From Chloroflexota bacterium (lineage in GTDB: Bacteria; Chloroflexota; Anaerolineae; Aggregatilineales; UBA2796), in NCBI GenBank assembly GCA_017743585.1, contig JAGHYP010000170.1:1-6311 (forward strand): 6,311 nucleotides of DNA, written 5' to 3'. The number at the start of each line of letters is the position of its first letter. The first letter of the stretch is position 1. This document shows positions 1 through 5,906 of the stretch, piece by piece. The notes below the pieces were generated by a model that was not told the origin of the DNA, did no database searches, and saw only the letters and a list, made by a program, of their open reading frames with translations. Position numbers and translations under genes: made by a program.

Positions 1-1155
1 CCGCGCCTGTGGGAACTGCGCAATGCGTGGTCAATCGTGCCGTTTGAGCAGCTCAATCCGACCTTGAAGGCGCTCAGCGTGGACGGCGTGAATATCCTGA
101 GCCGCTCGGTCTCGGTCGATCAATGGAGCATGACGGACACCTTCGGCGTGGTCGGTGCAGACGCAGCGGCAGTGCAAGCGGTGACACAGGCGATCTTAGC
201 GTCGGGCAGGTGGCTGCCGACCAATCGCGATCCGACGCGCTTGACGTCGCTCATCCTGACAGGCGTCACAGCGCTAACACGCGCTACTGCTTGGAAGATG
301 GAAACGCAAGGCATCCTGTATCCGGCGCGAGATATCGCGCCGTTTTTATCAGAGGCGGACATTCTGCACGTCAGCAATGAAGTTGCCTTCGCCAAGAACT
401 GCCCGTATCCTGATCCCGCCTCGACAAGCCTGCGCTTTTGCAGCCGCGAGCGCTACTTCGAGCTGCTGCACGCCATCGGCGTGAACGTGATCGAGCTGAC
501 CGGCAATCACCTCAACGACTGGGGAACGGACGCTTTCTTGAACACGCTGGCGATCTACGAGGCGTATCAAATTCCGTATTTCGGCGGCGGCAGAAATCAG
601 GCGGAGGCACAGCGCGCTGCCTTCCGCGAACACAATGGCAATCGAATTGCCTTCATCGGCTGCAACGCGGTCGGGCCGAACGGCGCATGGGCGACCGAAA
701 CACGCCCTGGTGCGGCGCGCTGCGATGATGACTACCTCAGCCGCCAGATTCCGCGCTTGAAGGCGCTCGCCGATATTGTGGTGATGACTGTGCAGTATCA
801 AGAGCTGTATCAATACAACGCGCCGCCTTCGCAAGACGCTTTCTTTCGCAAATACGCTGCAATGGGCGCGGATGTTGTGATCGGCAGTCAAGCGCATCAG
901 CCGCAAGGCTTCGCCTTCACGGCGTGGCAAGGCGGCGCGTTCATTCACTTCGGCTTGGGCAACCTGTTCTTCGATCAGATGCAGTCGCTCGGCACGCGCC
1001 AGATGTTCGCCGATAAACTGATCATCTATCAGGGGCGTTTGCTCTCAGTGCAGCTGTTCACAGGGCTGATTGAAGACTACGCGCGCCCGCGCCCGATGAC
1101 GCCAGCAGAGCGCACAGCTTTCCTCAAGACAATCTTCAAGGCGAGCGGCTGGTAG
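1..1155 (+). CDS. CapA-family protein (poly-gamma-glutamate capsule synthesis type), 5' end outside window
   Basis: The reading frame is open from base 1 to the TAG at 1153-1155. The GTG at 37 is an internal Val codon in a frame that continues leftward, so it is not the start. About 384 residues are visible. CapA hallmarks appear in order: a strand ending TGVTALTRAT (about 268-297), HVSNEV (367-384), LTGNHLNDWG (about 496-525, matching the family's NNH-D-G motif), a GSQAHQPQGF segment (about 880-911, matching the family's GxHPH region) and HFGLGNLFFDQ (about 945-980, matching SLGNFVFDQ). The family has a calcineurin-like phosphoesterase fold and is linked to export or attachment of poly-gamma-glutamate. 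In many phyla the substrate is unknown, so the exact role here is open. The usual Gly-Asp of the first motif is Gly-Val here. The roughly 85 visible residues before the core are an N-terminal extension. The gene converges on the methyltransferase gene. Confidence 0.9.
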   Translation, partial: PRLWELRNAWSIVPFEQLNPTLKALSVDGVNILSRSVSVDQWSMTDTFGVVGADAAAVQAVTQAILASGRWLPTNRDPTRLTSLILTGVTALTRATAWKMETQGILYPARDIAPFLSEADILHVSNEVAFAKNCPYPDPASTSLRFCSRERYFELLHAIGVNVIELTGNHLNDWGTDAFLNTLAIYEAYQIPYFGGGRNQAEAQRAAFREHNGNRIAFIGCNAVGPNGAWATETRPGAARCDDDYLSRQIPRLKALADIVVMTVQYQELYQYNAPPSQDAFFRKYAAMGADVVIGSQAHQPQGFAFTAWQGGAFIHFGLGNLFFDQMQSLGTRQMFADKLIIYQGRLLSVQLFTGLIEDYARPRPMTPAERTAFLKTIFKASGW

Positions 1156-1295
1156 CACAGATTATTTGTGATGTCAGCATTCGATTGCAAAAATTCACGC
1201 GTTCGGTCCGTCATGGACGCCTGAGGCACAAGGTGGGCTGATCCTGCCTGATCCCGCAACCACGTTTCTAGGTCAATCTCTCGCCCTCTTCTCAT
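1077..1295 (-). CDS. Short ORF overlapping the methyltransferase stop (ATGA); possible truncated partner gene
   Basis: The ATG at 1295-1293 overlaps the methyltransferase TGA at 1294-1292 as ATGA, the usual arrangement for translational coupling. The product would be 72 residues and starts MRRGREIDLETWLRDQAG. Only about the first 46 codons lie in the gap between genes. The rest runs antisense through the 3' end of the capA-like gene and ends in an Arg/Gly-rich tail typical of a shadow frame. I recognise no family. A restriction endonuclease often follows a methyltransferase gene, so this could be the stump of one, cut off when the capA-like gene became its neighbour. That is inference from position only, and the overlap could be chance. 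Confidence 0.25.
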   Translation of the reverse strand: MRRGREIDLETWLRDQAGSAHLVPQASMTDRTREFLQSNADITNNLCYQPLALKIVLRKAVRSAGVIGRGRA

Positions 1296-1753
1296 GAGCC
1301 GCTCATTCGCCAGACGCAGATGCTTTTTCGAAGCTCTTCACGACCGTAGAGACTCATTTGTTGGCTGCTGTTACCTTTGCCTGACGGCAATGCCCAAATA
1401 TCCTCAACCTGAAATCCTGCGCACTCAGCAAAATCAGACAAGATCAAGTCGACGGGAATGGAGATGCCACTGTATCGCACGTTGTCATTGACCATAATAA
1501 AGTAAGAGCCTGGCTTTAGCAGACGTGCGCACTCAAAGATGACTAACGCCAGCTCGAAAAAGTAGTTCCTCAGCATGCGAGGAATGCCTGAGTTGTTAAG
1601 CCGCCGCATCCTTCTTTGACCCTCAAGGTATTCTAAAATCGCTGCAAGCTCAAGCTGATTTTCAAAGGCTGTTTTGGCGCTTTGGTAGAGCTCAGGTGAA
1701 AAACGCCTACTGAGCTCTGTCTTTTCGCGGTTCTCCACAGTGCAAGAAATCAT
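1292..1753 (-). CDS. DNA methyltransferase, C-terminal part (after frameshift)
   Basis: This 153-residue frame carries the C-terminal half of the catalytic domain of the gene that begins at 2693. It opens MISCTVENREKTE, then has a strand-forming LLKPGSYFIMVNDNVRYSG segment and VDLILSDFAECAGFQVEDIW, and ends near SGKGNSSQQM and GREELRKSICVW. These are the late strands of a Rossmann-fold methyltransferase. Removing the single G at 1754 joins the upstream LRQQ directly to MISCTVENREK, giving one continuous protein of about 466 residues. Alternatively the fragment may be translated by itself: its ATG (1753-1751) is preceded by AAGG at 1764-1761 with a 7-base gap. The fragment lacks the AdoMet and SPPY motifs, so it cannot be active alone. 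It looks less GC-rich than flanking genes: the line 1501-1560 counts 30 G/C of 60, against 42 of 60 at 5461-5520. Confidence 0.87.
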   Translation of the reverse strand: MISCTVENREKTELSRRFSPELYQSAKTAFENQLELAAILEYLEGQRRMRRLNNSGIPRMLRNYFFELALVIFECARLLKPGSYFIMVNDNVRYSGISIPVDLILSDFAECAGFQVEDIWALPSGKGNSSQQMSLYGREELRKSICVWRMSGS

Positions 1754-2693
1754 CTTGCTGCCTTAAGTGACGTATGGCTGCTTCATCCACGCCGAGGATT
1801 GCGAGTTCTAGCGCGTAAGTGCGCGTGTAATCGTAGCGATTGGCGTATGGCGGCGAGGTGATGACGCCGTCGAATGAGGCGCTTTTTAACGTTGGCAGCA
1901 GGTCTAGCGCAGAGCCACATAACAGTTGGATATCGCCGCGAAGTGGTGGTTCCTCAAAGAGCCGTCCTGATGGACGCAGGTCATCTATGATTTGAGCTAG
2001 CTTATTCGAGATCGCTTCCTCAAAACTCGGCAACCTGCCCTTATCTAGAGGCTTGCTTCCCAGCCGGCGCCCCGAACGATAATCCCAGCGAAGGTATTGC
2101 CCATCCTTGCGCGTGTAGCTGACTTCCTCAAGCACACACATCGCAGCAAAATGCAGTATACGCTGCGCTGGAAGCGGCTCAGCTTCCAAGGCGGACAGAT
2201 ATTTTTCCAACGCAGCTTGTGTAGAGTCAGGGAAGGCGCCTTGCGTGATGCGCAAATGTGGATACGACCTTTTACGGGTTGCGGAGAGCCAAGGCCGCTC
2301 AGAGCGCCAGCGGATTAGGCTTTCTAGCAAATCCGCGCCTTTTTGACTTCGAGCTAGGCGCTGTGCTTCAATCGCTGCGCAGCCCACTGGCAAAAGCTCT
2401 ATGCCGACGCTTGCTATGCCGCGTTGACTCGCAGTGAAAAGCGTCGTGCCAATCCCTGCAAAAGGATCGAGCAAGCATCCTTCTTGAAGATCCAGCTTGT
2501 CTAAAAGGTACTCAACCAGCTGCGCCGAAAAGCCTTCCTTGTATCTGAACCAGCGAAATATCGGGCGCTCTTTGTTCGCCTGAAAACTGACTAGCTGTCG
2601 TGTTAGGCGCGGATCGACCTTGATACGATCTGCAAAGCGCGCCTCTAGACGGGCAACTCCGAGATGGACTTCGGATAGCCTGAGCTGCGCCAT
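1707..2693 (-). CDS. DNA methyltransferase (N4-cytosine/N6-adenine type), N-terminal part, frameshifted
   Basis: This frame encodes the N-terminal part of an AdoMet-dependent DNA methyltransferase that modifies an exocyclic amino group. FRWFRYKEGFS lies at residues 46-56. The AdoMet-binding motif I, DPFAGIGTT, is at 76-84. About 190 residues that may include the target-recognition region follow. The catalytic motif IV, SPPY, is at 280-283, then ANRYDYTRTYALELAILG. Motif I therefore precedes motif IV. After LRQQ (residue 313) the frame runs through 15 unrelated residues to a stop at 1707, while the expected continuation is in the next frame. I chose the ATG at 2693-2691 because AAGGAG upstream is 11 bases from it. 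A TTG at 2702 is only 2 bases from the same site. A TAAAAT -10-like box lies at 2732-2727 without a good -35. The cause may be an assembly error or a real mutation. Target sequence is unknown. Confidence 0.88.
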   Translation of the reverse strand: MAQLRLSEVHLGVARLEARFADRIKVDPRLTRQLVSFQANKERPIFRWFRYKEGFSAQLVEYLLDKLDLQEGCLLDPFAGIGTTLFTASQRGIASVGIELLPVGCAAIEAQRLARSQKGADLLESLIRWRSERPWLSATRKRSYPHLRITQGAFPDSTQAALEKYLSALEAEPLPAQRILHFAAMCVLEEVSYTRKDGQYLRWDYRSGRRLGSKPLDKGRLPSFEEAISNKLAQIIDDLRPSGRLFEEPPLRGDIQLLCGSALDLLPTLKSASFDGVITSPPYANRYDYTRTYALELAILGVDEAAIRHLRQQDDFLHCGEPRKDRAQ

Positions 2694-2809
2694 GCCAGCC
2701 AACTCTCCTTGAGAAGCAGCCTCTGCATTTTAGCGCGTGAGGGGCAAAAATCCTGCACAGGCTCGCGCGGATTCTATCTCGCCGGGCCGCTCCCAGATAC
2801 AAGAGACTA

Positions 2810-2838
2810 TTGACAAGGTGCAAGGGGTTGCATACAAT
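2810..2838 (+). promoter_or_regulatory. Sigma-70 promoter of the tRNA-Leu gene
   Basis: A perfect -35 box TTGACA (2810-2815) is followed after exactly 17 bases by TACAAT (2833-2838), a 5 of 6 match to the -10 consensus. Transcription should begin near 2845, about 8 bases before the mature tRNA. A strong housekeeping promoter is what a tRNA gene normally has. Confidence 0.82.
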
Positions 2839-2852
2839 TAGAGGCAGAACAA

Positions 2853-2935
2853 GCCCTGGTGGCGGAATTGGCATACGCGGCAGTTTGAGGGGCTGTGCCT
2901 TTAAAGGCGTGGAGGTTCGAGTCCTCTCCAGGGCA
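2853..2935 (+). tRNA. tRNA-Leu (anticodon GAG)
   Basis: The complete cloverleaf can be folded by hand. The 7-bp acceptor stem is 2853-2859 with 2928-2934, and the discriminator base is A2935. The D stem is 2862-2864 with 2876-2878. The anticodon stem is 2880-2884 with 2892-2896, including two G-U pairs. The anticodon GAG sits at 2887-2889 and reads leucine codons CTC and CTT. A long variable arm (2897-2908, GCC pairing with GGC) marks a class II tRNA. The T stem is 2911-2915 with 2923-2927, around the loop TTCGAGT. The long arm, anticodon and A73 all fit leucine. CCA is not encoded and must be added after transcription. Confidence 0.97.
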
Positions 2936-2939
2936 AGCG

Positions 2940-2969
2940 AAGACCAGCAGTAAGCGCTGCTGGTCTTTT
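2940..2969 (+). terminator. Intrinsic terminator of the tRNA-Leu transcript
   Basis: A perfect 10-bp inverted repeat (2941-2950 with 2957-2966, arms AGACCAGCAG and CTGCTGGTCT) encloses a 6-base loop and runs into TTTT at 2966-2969. One more A-T pair extends the stem. It starts 5 bases after the tRNA. The convergent lipoprotein gene ends at 2984 on the other strand. The hairpin could slow its transcript too, but there is no good T-run in that direction. Confidence 0.85.
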
Positions 2970-2983
2970 GCATTCATATCAAG

Positions 2984-4588
2984 TCAGCGGATGGCGAGCG
3001 GCTGCAGAGCTGCCTCGTCTTTTCGTCCTTCGACGATCACGCGCTCATTGCCGTTGGTTGTCTCGATCGCCACCAGATGGTTGAGCAAGTCGCGCCCTGA
3101 TTGCACCTGCTTGGCGAGGATGGCCAAGTCGCCGCTGGACGTGATGACCAAGCCTTGGAAGCGACCGCGCGCGATCAAACGCGGTCGCAGGTCGTTAACT
3201 GAGACGCTGTACAGCGCATCAGGCGCGCCGCCTGTAGTGTAGAACAAGCGCGAGCCATCGGCAGACCAAGCGGCCGCCAAAATGCGCGCGCCACGGCTCG
3301 CCGCGCTGATCGGAACTGGCGCTTCGCCGCGATCAATGGCGTATAGATGCAGTTGCTCATCGCCATTGCCGCTGCGCGTGACCATTGCTAGCCAGCTGCC
3401 ATCGGCGTTGAAGAGGAAACGGCGCGGCAGGTCGGGCGGATGACGCTCGATCACAACGGCGTTCAGCACAGGCTTCAGCTCGCCCGTCTCAAGCGAGAGC
3501 CTGCCGACGTTCGCCACAGAGGCGTCCAGACCGTTCGGATAGACCAGCAACGCCTCAGTTGGACTGACGATGTGCAGCTGATTCAAGGCGCTGAACGGTA
3601 GAAAAGTGCCGCCGCTATTGCCTCTGCCGATCTCGACATGAGCGCCGTCTGCCGTGATGCGCACTGCGCGCCATTGAGACGGTCTGCGGCTGCAACGCTC
3701 GCCAAAAACGATGAACAGCGCCTCGCCAACAGCGCGCACTGTGCTGCTCACAAAAGTGCAGCCTTCGCTGGCAGGCAGCTCGCTGACCAGAAGCTGTGTG
3801 CGCTCGCCCTTCCACAAGCGCACGTCCACAGAGGGCACTTCGCCTCTCGCATCCGCGAAAAATTGCACAATAGCCACCTCGCGGTCGCGGAAAGCGAAGC
3901 TGTTGACGTTCTCCAAGCGCGCGCGCTCTTCAAGCGTGGGCAACTCCAGCACGCGCAACGTGCCAACGGCGAACGATCCGCGCGTGGCATCGGCGCGGTA
4001 GCTCAACACGCCGAGCAGGTTGCCATCGGCGCTCAGCTGTATTCTATCGCGCAGCGAGCAAGCCAAGCCGTGATTCTGACCGAGCAACAGCGGCTCGCCG
4101 CCGCGCAGAGGATAGATCGCCTGCATGCCGCTTGTATCGCCGCCGAAGTGCAGCACTAGGTTATCCTCATAGCTGAGGCACGGAATGGCTAGGGCGCGCG
4201 CAGTGCCAACAGTTGATTCCTCCGCGTTGCCATCCAGATCGTAGAAGACGAGACGGTTGCGATTGGGGTTGTAGGCGAAGATGCGCAGCGCGCCTTCGCT
4301 CAGCGCATCAGGCGTCGGGTTAGCAGGCGGCGCAGGCTGCGTGGGCGGCTCAGCTCGCATTGGGGTCGGCGTGGGCGAGGGCGGCGCTTGGGCGAGCAGC
4401 TCAGTCTGTGCAGTGACGGGCGACTGCGTTGGCGAGGTCTCTGGCGCGCGCGTGATGAGCGCTACGGTCGGCGGCAAGGTCGGCGCCACAAGCGTAGGCG
4501 CATTCTGAACAGCGGTCGGGCTGGCGGGCGCGCCGCAAGCCGCCGCAAGGGCGGTCAGGCAGATCAGCCAACGAAAGGTCGCTTTCAA
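2984..4588 (-). CDS. Secreted lipoprotein with Pro/Thr-rich linker and WD40/PD40-like beta-propeller
   Basis: With a TTG start at 4588-4586 the product has 534 residues and begins MKATFRWLICLTALAAAC, a basic start, hydrophobic core and probable lipidated Cys18. The -3 position of the lipobox is Ala, with Leu at -4, so the box is imperfect. GGAG at 4600-4597 lies 8 bases before this TTG. The frame stays open to an ATG at 4660, but the in-frame ATGs at 4660 and 4618 have no ribosome site. Residues about 19-95 are a Pro/Thr/Ala-rich linker with PTPTP and PPT units. The rest has beta-propeller-like repeats of the ADG-x-L/W-x-x-x type, clearest at 394-423 (FNADGSWLAMVTRSG) and 439-470 (WSADGSRLFYTTGG), with another near QLSADGNLLGVLSYR. 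Four cysteines in the middle of the domain may form disulfides outside the membrane. The expected location is the outer face of the cell membrane. Ligand and role are unknown. Confidence 0.83.
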   Translation of the reverse strand: MKATFRWLICLTALAAACGAPASPTAVQNAPTLVAPTLPPTVALITRAPETSPTQSPVTAQTELLAQAPPSPTPTPMRAEPPTQPAPPANPTPDALSEGALRIFAYNPNRNRLVFYDLDGNAEESTVGTARALAIPCLSYEDNLVLHFGGDTSGMQAIYPLRGGEPLLLGQNHGLACSLRDRIQLSADGNLLGVLSYRADATRGSFAVGTLRVLELPTLEERARLENVNSFAFRDREVAIVQFFADARGEVPSVDVRLWKGERTQLLVSELPASEGCTFVSSTVRAVGEALFIVFGERCSRRPSQWRAVRITADGAHVEIGRGNSGGTFLPFSALNQLHIVSPTEALLVYPNGLDASVANVGRLSLETGELKPVLNAVVIERHPPDLPRRFLFNADGSWLAMVTRSGNGDEQLHLYAIDRGEAPVPISAASRGARILAAAWSADGSRLFYTTGGAPDALYSVSVNDLRPRLIARGRFQGLVITSSGDLAILAKQVQSGRDLLNHLVAIETTNGNERVIVEGRKDEAALQPLAIR

Positions 4589-4664
4589 AGTGCTTTCTCC
4601 ACAGATTAAGCATCGCATCACAGCCCAAAGGCTATGTGCGCGAGCATGTGTCGTCATCATTGAG

Positions 4665-4814
4665 TCATTTTGGCAGTGACTGAGCAGTGCAGCCGAGGCG
4701 CATGTGCATGACCATCTGTCCCAGCCGAATCTTGTCGCCGTCCTTCAGGCGATTGGAGCGATATGCTGCCAGCCGCACGCCGCTCAGGTAGGCGCCATTG
4801 CTGCTGCCCAAGTC
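4665..4814 (-). pseudogene. FHA-domain relic (C-terminal half only)
   Basis: The minus strand reads DLGSSNGAYLSGVRL, then RLKDGDKIRLGQMVMHMRL, ending at TGA 4667-4665. This is the second half of a forkhead-associated domain: the DLGSSNG turn followed by the L-x-DGD-x-I-x-LG strand pair. FHA domains bind phosphothreonine peptides in Ser/Thr kinase signalling. The first half, with the conserved Arg and the S-x-x-H motif, is missing. An in-frame TGA (4817-4815) lies directly before the first Asp, and the sequence upstream turns AT-rich with no FHA-like frame that I can see. The 49 remaining codons have no convincing start or ribosome site. It lies on the same strand as the lipoprotein gene, so the two may once have been neighbours in an operon. 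The domain identity is strong; the claim of decay is inference. Confidence 0.75.
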
Positions 4815-4837
4815 TCAGTCGCAACCTCTATATTCTC

Positions 4838-4865
4838 ATTATACGCTTGCCTGTCAGAATGACAT
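4838..4865 (-). promoter_or_regulatory. Possible minus-strand promoter ahead of the FHA relic and lipoprotein gene
   Basis: A perfect TATAAT lies at 4843-4838 on the minus strand. Sixteen bases upstream is ATGTCA (4865-4860), a 4 of 6 match to TTGACA. Transcription would start near 4831 and run through the FHA relic into the lipoprotein gene, leaving a leader of roughly 240 bases. AT-rich DNA can produce such a box by chance, but it is the only good -10 in the gap. Confidence 0.4.
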
Positions 4866-5001
4866 AGTTGACCTTTGCAGTCGAGCGGCAGCGGCGACCT
4901 ACCCGAACGGATAGGCGCGCGCTATACCAATGTAGGATGCGCGCCAGCGCGCGATCAGCGTATGCTCAGGGCGGTTTGTGAACGTTCGGGAGCGGTGAGC
5001 A
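4866..5001. other. Upstream region of the protease operon, no clear promoter
   Basis: The gap between the lipoprotein start (4588) and the protease gene (5002) is over 400 bases. It holds the FHA relic, the possible minus-strand promoter, and this stretch. Here I see a TTGACC at 4868-4873 with no -10 box at the right distance, and a GCGCGC-rich segment (about 4914-4956) with short imperfect palindromes that could be an operator or only compositional. GGGAG at 4988-4992 is the ribosome site of the first protease gene. The plus-strand promoter that must serve the operon was not identified. Confidence 0.4.
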
Positions 5002-5895
5002 ATGTCAGATGTGCTGCAGCGCCTTTCAGAAGAGATGGCAGCGCTGACTGAGCAAGTTGGCGGCAGCGTGGTGCGCGTTGAGGCGAGACGTCGCCTGCCC
5101 GCCAGCGGCGTGGTTTGGGAAAAAGGCGTGATCGTGACCGCCAATCACGTGGTGGAGCGCGATGAGGGTATTCAGATCGGCTTGCCGAATGGCGAGAAAG
5201 TGCCTGCTACGCTAGTCGGACGCGATCCGTCAAGCGATCTCGCCGTCCTGCGCGCTGCCTTCGAGCTGCCTGTGCCAAATTGGACAACGCTTGAGACGCT
5301 GCGCGTCGGTCACTTGGTGCTGGCGCTCGGCCGTCCCGGCGAGACGATCATGGCGACGCTTGGCGTCGTCTCAGCGCTGGAGCGCGGCGATAGATTGCCC
5401 GCTGGCATGCAGGTGGATCACTTTCTGCAGACGGACGTGGTGATGTATCCTGGCTTTTCGGGCGGCGCGCTGATCAGCGCCGGCGGACGAGTCTTGGGCA
5501 TCAACACAAGCGCCATGCGCGGCATCAGTTTGACCATTCCGACGGGTACCATACGCCGCGTGGCCGAAACGTTGATGACGCACGGCAAAATGCGGCGCGG
5601 CTATCTGGGCATCGGCGTGCAGACTGCCAAGCTCTCAGCGGCATTGGCTGGGCGCGCAGGACAATCGCAAGGCTTGCTGGTCGTCTCGATAGAGCCTGAT
5701 AGCCCTGCCGAGCGAGGCGGCCTGCTGATCGGCGATGTGCTGCTCAGCTTTGATGGATCGCCTTTGCAAAGTCCTGAAGACCTGATCCGCGCCCTGCGCA
5801 GCGAGTCCATCGGCAAAACCGTGCCGATTCAGATCGTGCGCGGCGGCGCGCTGCAGACGCTGCAGGTCACTATTGGTGAGCGCCCTGCGCGCTGA
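5002..5895 (+). CDS. S1C-family (HtrA/DegP-like) serine protease with one PDZ domain, no signal peptide
   Basis: This is a complete trypsin-fold protease of 297 residues. The catalytic triad is visible: His49 in VTANHVVE, Asp79 in DPSSDLAVLR, and Ser153 in YPGFSGGAL, where most relatives have GNSGG. A PDZ domain begins near residue 198 (RRGYLGIGV) and includes SIEPDSPAERGGLLIGDVLLSFDG. It ends shortly before the C-terminus. HtrA proteases degrade or chaperone misfolded proteins, usually outside the cytoplasm. Here the N-terminus starts MSDVLQRLSEEMAALTEQVG, with no signal peptide or membrane helix, so the protein is probably cytoplasmic or needs another export route. The GSG segment commonly found before the His strand is replaced by PASG. 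The ATG at 5002 has GGGAG 9 bases upstream. The next gene is a paralog 11 bases downstream, so the two form an operon. Substrate is unknown. Confidence 0.93.
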   Translation: MSDVLQRLSEEMAALTEQVGGSVVRVEARRRLPASGVVWEKGVIVTANHVVERDEGIQIGLPNGEKVPATLVGRDPSSDLAVLRAAFELPVPNWTTLETLRVGHLVLALGRPGETIMATLGVVSALERGDRLPAGMQVDHFLQTDVVMYPGFSGGALISAGGRVLGINTSAMRGISLTIPTGTIRRVAETLMTHGKMRRGYLGIGVQTAKLSAALAGRAGQSQGLLVVSIEPDSPAERGGLLIGDVLLSFDGSPLQSPEDLIRALRSESIGKTVPIQIVRGGALQTLQVTIGERPAR

Positions 5896-5906
5896 GGGAT
5901 GCTGCG

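Noticed and set aside
349..948. Long minus-strand ORF (199 codons) opposite the capA-like gene
   Set aside because: It lies entirely antisense to a well-supported gene, is Arg/Ala rich, and shows no recognisable motif. Long antisense frames are common in GC-rich DNA.
1156..1170. Small inverted repeat directly after the capA-like stop (CACAGA and TTTGTG arms)
   Set aside because: Six pairs with one G-U and a 3-base loop, and no T-run follows, so it is too weak to call a terminator.
1740..1770. Programmed ribosomal frameshifting in the methyltransferase
   Set aside because: No slippery heptamer, stop-adjacent shift codon or strong downstream hairpin is visible. Mutation, assembly error or reinitiation explain the split better.
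2512..2973. Minus-strand ORF of 153 codons
   Set aside because: It overlaps the methyltransferase start, the tRNA promoter, the tRNA and its terminator, so it is a shadow frame.
3638..4159. Plus-strand ORF of 173 codons inside the lipoprotein gene
   Set aside because: It is antisense to the beta-propeller region, has repetitive Ala/Arg/Gln composition and no ribosome site or domain.
4868..4896. TTGACC as a -35 box for the protease operon
   Set aside because: No -10-like hexamer occurs 16-18 bases downstream; that region is GCGGCG-like.
4914..4956. GCGCGC-rich palindromic segment as an operator
   Set aside because: The repeats are low-complexity and the arms imperfect, so chance in GC-rich DNA is sufficient.
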